Notes: generated by a model from the letters alone, not told the origin. Counted from the first letter of the stretch, positions 23,950 through 33,137 are shown. The stretch: DNA of 64,000 nucleotides from JAGNLV01 sp964612145 (GCA_964612145.1 CAZTBP010000009.1:98860-162859); one strand, 5' to 3'. A program made the numbers and translations.

Positions 23950-25656
23950 ATGAACACGCTGGACAAATCGGATATCGTCGTAGTCGGTGGGGTTGCAGCC
24001 GGACCGAAAGCAGCGGCAACACTCGCGCGGCGTCGGCCGGACTGGAAAATCACCCTGTTCGAAAAGTCGGACCGCATTTCGTACGGCGCATGCGGAATGC
24101 CGTGGTTTGCCTCCGGTGACATCAGCTCATTCGATGAACTCACGAAGACAGCCTGGGGCGTCGAGCGCACACCGGAGTTCTTTGCTCGTTCGAAAGGCTT
24201 TGAGGTTCGATCCGGAACCGAAGTGGTCGCGATCAACCGCGACCGCAAGACCGTAACAATTCGAGAGCGAGATGCGAGCGAAACGACAGAGCACGGCTAC
24301 GAGAAGCTGGTACTGGCGACAGGTTCGGTTACACGCGACGTGCCCTTCTCAGTACCGGATTCGGAGATCGTCAGCCGATTCACGCGTCCGGATGATGCGA
24401 TCAATTTCCGACGTCTGGCCGAGCAGGGCCGGCTTGAGGAAGCGATCATTATCGGCAGCGGCCTGATCGGCTGCGAACTGGCGGAAGCGGTGACTTCGCT
24501 GTGGGGAATCAAGGCTACCGTTATTGAGTGCGAGGACCAGGTGTTGCCGTGGGTTTTGGACACCGAAATGTCGGCTCTCGTTGAAACGGAACTTCGCGCA
24601 CAGGGAGTCAACCTCCTGACCGGAGCACGGGTCCGCGATGTCGTCGCGCCAAGAAGAAAGGCGACGGTTGCGTACACAGTGGGAAGTTCGGAGCGCTTTG
24701 AGCATATCGAAGCAGACTATGTTTTTCTTGCCGTTGGAGTCCGGCCCCAAACAACGCTGGCCGAGCAGGCCGGCCTCATGCTGGGGGCTGCCGGGGGGAT
24801 CGAAGTCAACGAGTACATGCAAACGTCCGATCCGGATATTTACGCCGGTGGCGACTGTGTCGAGTCAAAGAATTTCGTTACGCATCGCCCCATGTATCTG
24901 CCGATGGGGTCGCTGGCCAACCGGCACGGCCGGGTCATTGCCGAACATATTGTCGGCAACCGGGCCAAAATGCCGCATCCGGTCGGAGCCTTTATTGTCA
25001 AAGTTTTTGATCTGAATGTCGGCGCCGTTGGACTTACCGAACATGCGGCGGCCTCGCACGGCATGAAAGCACAGACCGTGTGGGGATCATTCTCGGATCG
25101 TCCGGACTATTACCCCGAGAACGAATCAATGGTCCTGAAGATGGTTTACCGGCCGTACGATATGCGGCTTTTGGGGCTTCAGGCAGTGGGGAAAGGGGAT
25201 ATAGCCCGTCGCCTCGATGTCTTCTCCAGCTTTCTTCAGCGCGACGGCCATGTGGGCGAACTGCTGGAATTCGAACATGTCTATGCACCGCCGTACTCCG
25301 AGGCACTGGACCCAATGCATCACCTGGCCGCCATGGCCCAGGCCCAGCGACGGGGGGTGCGTTTTCTTTCGGCGGAGTGCGCCCGGCGCACACCTGACAA
25401 AGCGCTCTGGCTTGACGTTCGTGAAGACGACGAAATCACCGCCACGCCCCTGTTCGATGACGGTAACAGTACAGAAACGGTGCATATTTGTCTGAATGAT
25501 TTGCGCTCACAGCTTGACAAAGTGGACAAAAATAGAGAACTTTATGTCGTCTGTCGACGCGGACCGAGAGCGTACCAGGCGGCCCTGCTGCTGAAAGCGA
25601 AAGGTTTTGAAAATGTAACGGTGGTCGCCGGCGGTACGACTGCCTTTGCCCGGTAA
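23950..25656 (+). CDS. CoA-disulfide/persulfide reductase with C-terminal rhodanese domain
   Basis: A 568-residue FAD/NAD(P)H enzyme of the CoADR-Rhd (NADH-dependent persulfide/polysulfide reductase) type. It has an N-terminal FAD motif (VVVGGVAAGPKAAATLARR), a single active-site Cys48 in SYGACGMPW, a second nucleotide motif (IIGSGLIGCELAEAV), and a C-terminal rhodanese domain with catalytic Cys in YVVCRRGPRAY. Such enzymes reduce polysulfide or CoA-persulfide to sulfide. The location after dsrMKJOP and before the haem genes suggests a role in sulfane-sulfur handling. The chosen start at 23950 has only a weak GAGAG site; an upstream ATG at 23914 falls in a hairpin. Confidence 0.88.
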   Translation: MNTLDKSDIVVVGGVAAGPKAAATLARRRPDWKITLFEKSDRISYGACGMPWFASGDISSFDELTKTAWGVERTPEFFARSKGFEVRSGTEVVAINRDRKTVTIRERDASETTEHGYEKLVLATGSVTRDVPFSVPDSEIVSRFTRPDDAINFRRLAEQGRLEEAIIIGSGLIGCELAEAVTSLWGIKATVIECEDQVLPWVLDTEMSALVETELRAQGVNLLTGARVRDVVAPRRKATVAYTVGSSERFEHIEADYVFLAVGVRPQTTLAEQAGLMLGAAGGIEVNEYMQTSDPDIYAGGDCVESKNFVTHRPMYLPMGSLANRHGRVIAEHIVGNRAKMPHPVGAFIVKVFDLNVGAVGLTEHAAASHGMKAQTVWGSFSDRPDYYPENESMVLKMVYRPYDMRLLGLQAVGKGDIARRLDVFSSFLQRDGHVGELLEFEHVYAPPYSEALDPMHHLAAMAQAQRRGVRFLSAECARRTPDKALWLDVREDDEITATPLFDDGNSTETVHICLNDLRSQLDKVDKNRELYVVCRRGPRAYQAALLLKAKGFENVTVVAGGTTAFAR

Positions 25657-25690
25657 ACAACGGCGTCGGCAGAAAGGAGCAACTAAGATT

Positions 25691-26911
25691 ATGGCAGCCG
25701 GAAGATGGCGACTCAACTTGTGCGGCATCAATCATAAGACCGCTTCCGTAGCCGAACGAGAACCCCTTGGGTTTGGACAGGAGGACTACGCCGAGGCGCA
25801 CGCTGAGTTCGCCGCCCTCGATCAGGTTCTTGAAGCTACCATAGTCTCGACCTGTAACCGCACCGAATTCTACTTCATTGCTCCCCGCACCAGCGATCCC
25901 TTCGATATTGTCTTTGATTATTACGACCGCCTTCGAGGCATTAATATCTGGCCTCTGCATGATAAGTTCTACGTGCATTACAATCGGCAGGCAGCAAAAC
26001 ATCTCTTTCGGGTCGCAGGCGGGCTGGATTCGATGGTTCTCGGTGAAAATCAGATTCTCGGCCAGATCAAAGACGCCTATAGTTCCGCCTGTGCCGTCAA
26101 AGCCTCAGGCAAGGTCATCCACCGCCTCTTTCACCAGGCGTTTCGAATGGGCAAGCAGGTGCGCAGCGAAACCGAGATGGGGAAGGGGTGCTGCTCGGTT
26201 TCAAACGCGGCTATGGAACTCCTTCGCACGCGACTCGGCAAATTCGAACAACCGACCGTACTGTTTATCGGCGTAAACCAGATGATCGATCTTGCCACCG
26301 CAAATCTCTCGCGCGAGCAGCATGGACCGTTTTTGTTCGCTAACCGTACCGTGGAAAAAGCCGCAAAACTGGCGCGGCGCTACGACGGCGAGGGACACGG
26401 TCTGGACCAGTTGGCCGACCTTATGGCGCAGTCGGATATTGTTATTACCTGCACCGGCGCTCGTGAGCCGGTCATCTCGCGGGATATGATCCACGCGGCC
26501 GTAGCCGAAAACAAGGAACGGCCGCTGGTGATAATGGACATGGCGCTGCCGCGTGATGTTGACTACACTGCCAACGGCCATGCCGGAGTAGAGGTCTACG
26601 ACCTGGAGGCCGTCCAGCACCATGTTGCTGAATCGCAGGAGCGGCGCAAAGCGGCCGTGCCCGAGGCCGAGCAGATGATCGAGCGACGGCTCGGTGAATT
26701 TATGTACTGGTATGATCACGTCCGGCGTGAACCGGTCGATGTACCGATCGAAGATGCGTTTGAGGAGGCGCGCAAAATTCGCATGGCCTCGGTTCTCTCG
26801 CAACTTCCGCCGACCCTGCGGAACGATGTTGATCGCGCTACACGCGATCTCATGCAGACCGTGATCCAAATGACAGCGAAGACGTGCAGCAAATGTTCAA
26901 AATCGGAGTAA
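25691..26911 (+). CDS. hemA: glutamyl-tRNA reductase
   Basis: A 406-residue HemA, the first step of C5 tetrapyrrole synthesis (glutamyl-tRNA to glutamate-1-semialdehyde). It shows GINHKTASVAERE, the nucleophile Cys55 in STCNRTEFY, and the GGLDSMVLGENQILGQIK and HRLFHQAFRMGKQVRSET blocks. The AAAGGAG site precedes the ATG at 25691. It opens a short cluster hemA-sirC-cobA/hemD-hemB that would supply siroheme for DsrAB. Confidence 0.95.
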   Translation: MAAGRWRLNLCGINHKTASVAEREPLGFGQEDYAEAHAEFAALDQVLEATIVSTCNRTEFYFIAPRTSDPFDIVFDYYDRLRGINIWPLHDKFYVHYNRQAAKHLFRVAGGLDSMVLGENQILGQIKDAYSSACAVKASGKVIHRLFHQAFRMGKQVRSETEMGKGCCSVSNAAMELLRTRLGKFEQPTVLFIGVNQMIDLATANLSREQHGPFLFANRTVEKAAKLARRYDGEGHGLDQLADLMAQSDIVITCTGAREPVISRDMIHAAVAENKERPLVIMDMALPRDVDYTANGHAGVEVYDLEAVQHHVAESQERRKAAVPEAEQMIERRLGEFMYWYDHVRREPVDVPIEDAFEEARKIRMASVLSQLPPTLRNDVDRATRDLMQTVIQMTAKTCSKCSKSE

Positions 26912-26918
26912 GCCTGTT

Positions 26919-27557
26919 ATGGCCAATACCTACCTTCCTATCAATCTCTCACTGAAAAAACGCAAGGTTCTCATAGTCGGCGGCGGTGCTGTCGCCCAGC
27001 GCAAAGTTGAGACACTTCTGGACTACGAGGCGAACATCACGCTCGTGGCGCCGAAGCTCGCCGACAAGATCGCCTACTACGGTGAACGCGAGTTGATCAA
27101 AATCGAGAAACGCGAATATAAAGTAGGTGAGGCTGCGACCTTTGGGCTGGTGATTGGCGCGTCTGATGACAACCACGTCAATCAGCAGGTACATGCCGAC
27201 GCCATGTCGGCCGGCGTACCGGTTAACATCGTTGACAATCCTGAACTGTGCGACGTTATCTTTCCGGCCGTCGTGCGCCGGGATTGCCTGACTGTCGCTG
27301 TCGGGACCGATGCCAAAGCGCCGTTTCTTTCCAGCCATCTCAAATTGATCTTGGAAAATGTCTTTCCCGAGCACTGGGATAAGCTCGCCAAACTGGCCGC
27401 CAAATATCGGGGCTATGTGCAGGAATTCCACAAAGGCAGCGCCGAACAAAAAAACGCCGCCTATGAGCGGTTTGTCGCCGCCGACTGGAAGTCGATCATC
27501 AAGGAAAAGGACAACGACGCAATCGAAGCTGAACTCCAGCGCTTGCTTCGGGGCTAG
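26919..27557 (+). CDS. siroheme synthase domain: precorrin-2 dehydrogenase/ferrochelatase (SirC/CysG-N type)
   Basis: A 212-residue protein with the NAD-binding start LPINLSLKKRKVLIVGGGAVAQRKVETLL and the NIVDNPELCDVIFPAVVRRDCL block typical of CysG N-terminal/Met8p/SirC proteins. It oxidises precorrin-2 to sirohydrochlorin and may insert iron. The gene follows hemA after 7 bases, the common order in siroheme-making anaerobes. Whether it has chelatase activity cannot be judged. Confidence 0.92.
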   Translation: MANTYLPINLSLKKRKVLIVGGGAVAQRKVETLLDYEANITLVAPKLADKIAYYGERELIKIEKREYKVGEAATFGLVIGASDDNHVNQQVHADAMSAGVPVNIVDNPELCDVIFPAVVRRDCLTVAVGTDAKAPFLSSHLKLILENVFPEHWDKLAKLAAKYRGYVQEFHKGSAEQKNAAYERFVAADWKSIIKEKDNDAIEAELQRLLRG

Positions 27558-27606
27558 GAACTCTCTATCATAATCCGGAATTGAAACCTGATGGGGCGAG
27601 ATAAAT

Positions 27607-29157
27607 ATGAGCGGTAAGAAAAAAGGCAAAGTGTACCTTGTCGGTTCTGGTCCCGGCGACCCGGAACTGGTTACGCTCAAGACCCACCGCCTTCTGGAAC
27701 AGTGCGATGCCGTCGTCTACGACAACCTGATCCCCGACGAGCTGATCGTCACCCTGCCGCTCGATCTCGAAAAGCACTACGTCGGCAAACGCGCCGGCGT
27801 CCCCTGCTGCTCACAGGAATTCATCAATGACCTGCTGGTTAGGCTGGCCTCAGACGGCAAAGTTGTTGTCCGCCTGAAAGGCTCCGACCCGCTGATATTC
27901 GGCCGCGGCGCGGAGGAGGCACAGTTCCTCCGGAAGCATGACATTCCGTTTGAAATTGTCCCCGGCGTAACATCCGGCCTGGCAGCCTCGGCCTACTCCG
28001 GCATCCCGTGTACTGATCGTGAACGATCATCAGCCGTTATCCTGGTTACCGGGCACAAAGCCAAAGACAAGTCGCATACCTCGGTCGACTGGGCCTGGGT
28101 CGCCAAAGCGCAACATGCGACGATCATTGTATATATGGGTGTGGGCGAGATCGCCAAGATCGCACACCGGCTTATCATCAATGGTATGTCGCCGGAAACT
28201 CCGGCAGCCGTAGTCGAGCGCTGCACATTCCCGTCGCAGCGTGTTTTCACCGCTGCTTTGACGGATTTACCGGATGTCGTCCGCTCTAACAATGTCAAAG
28301 CGCCGGCGATCTTCATTATCGGAACTGTCGTCGAACTGCGCGAATGGCTCGACTGGTTTAACGACCGGCCCTTGATGGGTTTGCGCGTGATGGTCACCCG
28401 GCCCGCCGACCAGGCTGGTTCCATGTATGAACAACTGCGCGAACTCGGTGCAGAGGTTCAGGCCTTTCCGACCATTGCAAGCAAGGAGCATTTCGATAAA
28501 GGGGCCTGGAACAATTTCGGCAAGATCGACACCGAGAAGCGCTGGCTGATTTTCACGTCTGAAAACGGCGTCCGGAATTTCATGAAGCAGCTCGGCGAGC
28601 AGGATCTCGATGTCCGTGAGCTGGCGAAATACAAAATCGCTGTGGTTGGCGGCGGCACGAAAAGCTACCTTAAGAACTACAGCCTCCACGCCGATTTCGC
28701 TCCGACTAAAAACACCGGCCGTGATCTCGCCGCAGAACTTATTGCCGGTGAGGATATGAAAGGCGCGACGGTTGTCCGCATCCGCGGCAACCTTGCCTAC
28801 GACCATGTCGACAAGGCCTGCGCCGAGGCTGGGGCCGACGTCATCCCGATGACCGTCTACGAAACAATTCACCCGACCTGGCCCGAGGGCATGAAAGAAA
28901 AGCTGGAGGGAACCCCCCCCGATGTTATCATATTCACTTCCGGCAGCTCCTGCGACGGCCTCTACGAAAACTTGACCGATGACGAAATAAATCGGATAAT
29001 AGCACCGGGATGTGTCGTGTCTATCGGCCCAACTACCTCCGATGTCATCCGCGAGCGCGGTCTGACTGTCGGCTACGAGGCCAAAAAGCACACGATCCCC
29101 GACCTGCTCGAAGAGCTGGTCGAATATGCGAAAGATAACGATTTACGGAGGCCATAA
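27607..29157 (+). CDS. cobA/hemD: fused uroporphyrinogen-III C-methyltransferase (CobA) and uroporphyrinogen-III synthase (HemD)
   Basis: A 516-residue fusion. Residues 1 to about 250 form the SAM-dependent methylase (KVYLVGSGPGDPELVTLKT, RLKGSDPLIFGRGAEEAQFL, VVERCTFPSQRV). Residues about 260-510 form HemD (MVTRPADQAGSMYEQLRELGAE, FTSENGVRNF). It makes uroporphyrinogen III and methylates it towards precorrin-2. hemC, which should act just before HemD, is absent from this cluster. The stop overlaps the hemB start by one base. Confidence 0.94.
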   Translation: MSGKKKGKVYLVGSGPGDPELVTLKTHRLLEQCDAVVYDNLIPDELIVTLPLDLEKHYVGKRAGVPCCSQEFINDLLVRLASDGKVVVRLKGSDPLIFGRGAEEAQFLRKHDIPFEIVPGVTSGLAASAYSGIPCTDRERSSAVILVTGHKAKDKSHTSVDWAWVAKAQHATIIVYMGVGEIAKIAHRLIINGMSPETPAAVVERCTFPSQRVFTAALTDLPDVVRSNNVKAPAIFIIGTVVELREWLDWFNDRPLMGLRVMVTRPADQAGSMYEQLRELGAEVQAFPTIASKEHFDKGAWNNFGKIDTEKRWLIFTSENGVRNFMKQLGEQDLDVRELAKYKIAVVGGGTKSYLKNYSLHADFAPTKNTGRDLAAELIAGEDMKGATVVRIRGNLAYDHVDKACAEAGADVIPMTVYETIHPTWPEGMKEKLEGTPPDVIIFTSGSSCDGLYENLTDDEINRIIAPGCVVSIGPTTSDVIRERGLTVGYEAKKHTIPDLLEELVEYAKDNDLRRP

Positions 29158-30131
29158 TGTCCTTTCCTATAGACCGCCCCCATCGCCTGCGCTCATCATC
29201 CGCGATGCGACGGCTTGTGGCTGAGACCAAACTTACGGTCGACGATTTCATCTATCCGATCTTTGTCAGCGCCGTCGTCGACCGCGCCGAACCGATCCGG
29301 TCCATGCCCGGCATTTTTAACTTCCCGGTAGGGGAAGCAGTAACCGAGGCCAGGCGCGCTTTCGAATTGGGCATCCCCGGTATTATTCTGTTTGGCACCC
29401 CGGACGAAAAAGACGCGACCGGATCGTCGTCGCTCAAAGTCGACGGCGTTGTTCAACGAGCTATCAAGGAGATCAAGAACACCTTACCCGACCTGCTGGT
29501 CGTGACTGACGTTTGCCTCTGTGAGTACACCGATCACGGTCACTGCGGCGTAATCAAGGACCAGCACGTTGACAACGACGAAACCCTTGAGATCCTCGCT
29601 GCCCAGGCGGTCAGTCACGCCGAGGCCGGGGCGGATATGGTCGCACCGTCGGACATGATGGACGGTCGGGTGGGGGCGATCCGGGAAGCGCTCGATGAAG
29701 ATGGTTACCCGCACATCCCGATCATGGCGTACTCGGCGAAATATGCCTCCGCCTTTTATGGTCCTTTTCGTGAAGCTGCCGGATCCACGCCACACTTCGG
29801 TGACCGGCGCTCGTACCAGATGGACCCGCCGAATGCGATCGAGGCGCTCAAAGAGGTCGAACTGGATATTGCCGAGGGGGCCGACATTGTCATGGTCAAG
29901 CCGGCGCTGTCGTATCTGGACATCATTGCCAGCGTCTGCGAAGTTGTTGACCGCCCGGTGGCGGCGTACAATGTCAGCGGCGAGTATAGCATGGTGAAGC
30001 TGGCGGCGGAGAACAACATCGCCGATGAATCCCGGCTCGCTCTCGAGGTCCTGACCAGTATCAAGCGTGCCGGCGCGGATATCATCCTGACCTACCACGC
30101 CCCCGACGCGGCCCTTTGGCTGCAGGGGTAG
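29157..30131 (+). CDS. hemB: porphobilinogen synthase
   Basis: A 324-residue HemB that condenses two 5-aminolevulinates. The zinc-binding segment DVCLCEYTDHGHCGV has the three Cys of the Zn-dependent type. The catalytic lysines lie in MAYSAKYAS and MVKPALSYLD. It is the last gene of the tetrapyrrole cluster. A hairpin region follows. Confidence 0.96.
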   Translation: MSFPIDRPHRLRSSSAMRRLVAETKLTVDDFIYPIFVSAVVDRAEPIRSMPGIFNFPVGEAVTEARRAFELGIPGIILFGTPDEKDATGSSSLKVDGVVQRAIKEIKNTLPDLLVVTDVCLCEYTDHGHCGVIKDQHVDNDETLEILAAQAVSHAEAGADMVAPSDMMDGRVGAIREALDEDGYPHIPIMAYSAKYASAFYGPFREAAGSTPHFGDRRSYQMDPPNAIEALKEVELDIAEGADIVMVKPALSYLDIIASVCEVVDRPVAAYNVSGEYSMVKLAAENNIADESRLALEVLTSIKRAGADIILTYHAPDAALWLQG

Positions 30132-30186
30132 GTTGGCATCACACCGACCAACCCTCCTTGGCAAACACTGTCAGTCGAAAAAGTAG

Positions 30187-30211
30187 GGCGGGACCCTTTA
30201 GCGGTCCCGCC
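30187..30211. terminator. hairpin between convergent hemB and rubrerythrin-like gene
   Basis: A 9-bp stem GGCGGGACC/GGTCCCGCC (30187-30195 with 30203-30211). The T-rich run needed for termination is on the minus-strand side (TACTTTTTCG), so it would best end the rubrerythrin-like transcript. Confidence 0.7.
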
Positions 30212-30276
30212 GATAGTTCAAAAAAAACGGGCCGCAACCGCGACCCGCTCTCACAGACTTCATTTACGCGCTGAGA

Positions 30277-30729
30277 TCAATTCTCAGTCAAAATATTATC
30301 GTCGTACTCGATCTCGAACCGAAGCTTATGCTTCGCTTCCTCCTGCGCCAGGCCCAGCAGCGTGTCGCGCAATTCCGGGTCATCGGTCGCCGAGGCGAGA
30401 TTGTTGTACAGGATATAGGCATTCTTTTCCGCCTTCATGGCGATAATAAGGGCCTCCTGGTAGGAAAGATCCTCTTTGACCTCAATTTCAACGAGGTGGT
30501 CGCCGATCTTGAGGTCACGGATCTTCTGTTCGGCCGAGATCAGCTTGTTGCCGGCCTTGACCGCTTCAAGCTTTGCTTTGTGGCCCATTTCCTCTTTGGC
30601 GAAACCCTCGAAGACGGATTTCATCGATGGACGCTCGACCTTGCTGGCGAGATCGGTGTAAAAGGCAGCCGCTTCTTCTTCTTTTTGGATGGCGAAATCG
30701 AGGATTTCGTCGACACTATCGAGCTTCAT
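30277..30729 (-). CDS. rubrerythrin/ferritin-like diiron protein
   Basis: A 150-residue four-helix protein with two copies of the E-(x6)-E/ExxH pattern: IQKEEEAAAFYTDLA with EEMGHKAKLE, then AMKAEKNAYILYNNLA with QEEAKHKLRFE. This is the erythrin diiron fold without a rubredoxin domain. It probably helps detoxify peroxide or oxygen in this anaerobe. The start at 30729 has a perfect AGGAGGAA site. It has its own promoter at 30798-30826, separate from the qmoC operon. Confidence 0.85.
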   Translation of the reverse strand: MKLDSVDEILDFAIQKEEEAAAFYTDLASKVERPSMKSVFEGFAKEEMGHKAKLEAVKAGNKLISAEQKIRDLKIGDHLVEIEVKEDLSYQEALIIAMKAEKNAYILYNNLASATDDPELRDTLLGLAQEEAKHKLRFEIEYDDNILTEN

Positions 30730-30797
30730 CAGTTCCTCCTGTAACCGCCTGCACCGGCGGGCCGGGGCGGGCAACCTGTTGGCTTAATCTGCGGGAA

Positions 30798-30826
30798 AGT
30801 ATAACGAAAAACCGGCCGTTAATCAA
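30798..30826 (-). promoter_or_regulatory. promoter of rubrerythrin-like gene
   Basis: On the minus strand, TTGATT (30826-30821), a 17-base spacer and TATACT (30803-30798), about 68 bases before the start codon. Confidence 0.6.
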
Positions 30827-30870
30827 ACCTAAGTTGTCGTTTTTAGTGGTGATTTGGCTTGAAAAGCCGG

Positions 30871-30907
30871 AAGGCCGCCGACCCTGAAAACAGGGACCGA
30901 CGGCCTT
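30871..30907 (-). terminator. terminator of the qmoC operon
   Basis: Outer stem AAGGCCG/CGGCCTT with an inner CCCTG/CAGGG stem around AAAA, just after the ferritin-like gene. On the minus strand it continues into CCGGCTTTTC. It separates qmoC-ferritin-like from the rubrerythrin-like gene. Confidence 0.65.
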
Positions 30908-30938
30908 ACCCGGTGGTCAAAAGAGGCACCTTGAGCGC

Positions 30939-31376
30939 TTATGCGTAAGGGTACATCCCGGATTTGATCACGGACAGCTTTTCCAGCATGTTGTTGTGCT
31001 TTTCTTCATCGGCCAGCAGGTAGTGCAGCAGATATTCCTGCACCAGCATCTTCTTGTCTTTCAGTTCCGCCAGGGTTTCGTGGGCCATCTGGACCGTCTG
31101 CTTCTCGATTTCAATATGCTTTTCGATCAGGTCCCAGACCTCGGCCAGTTCGTCCGGAGTCAGCTTGATTGTTTCGGATTCGATGCTGCGGGCAATCAAC
31201 TCCTGCACATGGTAGTGCCGCCGCGAGTCGGCCTGGATGATCTCCATGATAGTGTGGATGACCGGGTTGTCGGTCTTTTCCATAACCTTGCTGGTCGAGG
31301 TTACCGAAGCGTTTTCGATCTTCATCCACTTCTTCATATTTGCGACCACTTGTGATTGCAGCTCTTTTGTCGTCAT
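30939..31376 (-). CDS. ferritin-like helical protein co-transcribed with qmoC
   Basis: A 145-residue, almost fully helical protein. Acidic and His residues at helix positions (KIENASVTSTSKVME, ADSRRHYHVQELI, KHIEIEKQTVQMAHETL, LLADEEKHNNMLE) suggest a ferritin-like four-helix bundle with a metal site (ExxH in EEKH). It lacks the classic full rubrerythrin motifs. The start has AAGGAG. It lies 38 bases downstream of qmoC in the same direction and is followed by a terminator, so the two form an operon. Function is unknown; iron or oxygen handling near Qmo is possible. Confidence 0.65.
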   Translation of the reverse strand: MTTKELQSQVVANMKKWMKIENASVTSTSKVMEKTDNPVIHTIMEIIQADSRRHYHVQELIARSIESETIKLTPDELAEVWDLIEKHIEIEKQTVQMAHETLAELKDKKMLVQEYLLHYLLADEEKHNNMLEKLSVIKSGMYPYA

Positions 31377-31414
31377 GCAAATCTCCTTCTCGATTGATTG
31401 GTTTTCTTCGTCAT

Positions 31415-32611
31415 TTATGCGGCGCGGGCGGTTCGTTGTCGCGGCTCACGGCCGATCATTTTGCAGTAGGAGAGCGCCATGGTTCTGTAAATCATATGGG
31501 CGAATTTTGAGTAGGGCATGTACCACAACAGCATGAAAACAAACACCATGTGAATGAAGTAGGTGATATAAGCCGCCATACCCCAGTTCCACACTCGAAT
31601 GCCCCAGGCAGCCATGCCGGTCAGGCCGGTAAACAGGATAATGTACAGGAACAGGTAGTCGGTATAGCCGTTGGCCCCGACCCCGTCTTTGTCTTTCCAG
31701 CGCCGCACGACCAGCCAGCCGCTGCCTACTACAAGGGCGATCCCGGAAAATCCGCCGATGAATTTCACCGGGTGCGGCAGGTTGATCGGCACCTCGAACC
31801 AGGAGGAGATGCCTTCGAGTCCGAGCAGGTACAGGTAGTGGGGAATAAAGACAAAGACAAAGATAGCGCCGGTGGTAATCATGGCGCCGATAAAGCCGAA
31901 CAGCAGGATCATGTGGGCGTAGGTTCGCGCCTTGTTGGCGTCGCAGTCACTGAAATTCCGGTGCGGAATGAGTTCCTTGATGGTCCGGGTCAGCCCGCTG
32001 GCAAACGAGATGCGCTTTTCGGCCGGTCTCCCCGTCTGCAGCGCCTTCCAGAATCGCACGAACCCGATCAGCGCGAAGAGAAAGACGATTATATTTCCCA
32101 GTACGAACAGGGCATCAACCGAACTGTGCGGCAGAAACAGGTTGAAATCGACCTGCGGTGCCGTCAGAAACAGGTAGCTGCCGTCAGGACCGGTCGGGGC
32201 AAAGACCAACATCAGGGTCAGCAGGATAGCGATCGGGGCAAGCACCAGCAGCGGCAGGGCCGAAGGGCTGGACAACGCCTTGCCCATAAACGTCGGAAAG
32301 GCATAGAATTTGTAGGCGTAGGATCGCACGGCAGCGAGGACATCGCCGGGCCGGGCGCCGCGCGGGCAGTGGGTCGAGCAGTCGTTGCACTGGTGGCACA
32401 GCCAGATGTCCGGGTCGGCCATCAGGGCCTCACGCTGGCCCCACTGTGCGAGCAGCATTTCTTTTCGAGGAAACGGACGATCGGCGGGGGCGAGGTGGCA
32501 TATAGTCGAGCAGGTTGCACACTGCATGCACTTCTTCAAATCATCACCGCCGGCCTTGCGGACATCGCGAATAAGTGCGGCATCCGGTTCGAAAACACGT
32601 CCACCGGCCAT
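31415..32611 (-). CDS. qmoC: QmoC, membrane subunit of Qmo complex
   Basis: A 398-residue fusion of an HdrC-like N-terminal Fe-S domain (CMQCATCSTICHLAP and CHQCNDCSTHCPRGARPGD) and an HdrE/NarI-like cytochrome b domain with about six helices (from residue 100), with His residues such as RTYAHMILLF and FIHMVFVFM. It links QmoAB to the menaquinone pool. AAAGGAG precedes the ATG. It is separated from qmoAB by the dsr and haem genes and lies divergent to sat, with its own promoter and Rex/CRP-like site. Confidence 0.95.
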   Translation of the reverse strand: MAGGRVFEPDAALIRDVRKAGGDDLKKCMQCATCSTICHLAPADRPFPRKEMLLAQWGQREALMADPDIWLCHQCNDCSTHCPRGARPGDVLAAVRSYAYKFYAFPTFMGKALSSPSALPLLVLAPIAILLTLMLVFAPTGPDGSYLFLTAPQVDFNLFLPHSSVDALFVLGNIIVFLFALIGFVRFWKALQTGRPAEKRISFASGLTRTIKELIPHRNFSDCDANKARTYAHMILLFGFIGAMITTGAIFVFVFIPHYLYLLGLEGISSWFEVPINLPHPVKFIGGFSGIALVVGSGWLVVRRWKDKDGVGANGYTDYLFLYIILFTGLTGMAAWGIRVWNWGMAAYITYFIHMVFVFMLLWYMPYSKFAHMIYRTMALSYCKMIGREPRQRTARAA

Positions 32612-32671
32612 ATTTTCGGCTCCTTTCGGGTGTGATAACCGGGGGGCCCCGGAGTTTCTTTTATTGAACCA

Positions 32672-32700
32672 ATAATAGCCCTTATTGTCTTTACTGTCAA
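32672..32700 (-). promoter_or_regulatory. qmoC promoter
   Basis: On the minus strand, TTGACA (32700-32695), a 17-base spacer and TATTAT (32677-32672). This is the best promoter match in the window. Confidence 0.75.
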
Positions 32701-32707
32701 TCGTTAA

Positions 32708-32725
32708 TTGTTACAGCTTTCACAA
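32708..32725. promoter_or_regulatory. Rex/CRP-like operator of qmoC
   Basis: TTGTTACAGCTTTCACAA matches TTGTGA-N6-TCACAA with one mismatch. It ends 7 bases upstream of the qmoC -35 box. Confidence 0.65.
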
Positions 32726-33137
32726 GCAAAATCAGAAGATATATATATCTTATCGGCAAAAACAGGATATATTACACCAGCTTTAGGTCTGCCGGGCGAC
32801 GTACCCAGGAGGATTTATCAGAGGACCTTGCAAGTCTTTCGAAGCGCTTGGGAAATAACGACTTATAGGCAATACCGCAAAGCCTGAGGAGAGCGGTTCC
32901 GAACTGCCGGCGCTTTTTTCGGCTGCTTTTCGTCGATCGGGTGATATTTGAAGGAGAAATGGTACATCTTGGCATCGTGACGGTACAATGCCTGCACTCA
33001 AAAGTATAGCAAGAGTTGACGTATCAATCCAGATCCAGTCCTGATTTAGAAGTTGAAGGACATTGCTGGACAATTAGATACAAAAAGATGTTTGCTTGAC
33101 CAAGAACCTAAAAAAGGCAAGGAAGGCAATTTTTCGC

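Noticed and set aside
32783..33073. Minus-strand small frames between qmoC and sat
   Set aside because: No ribosome sites or similarity; the region is AT-rich and regulatory.
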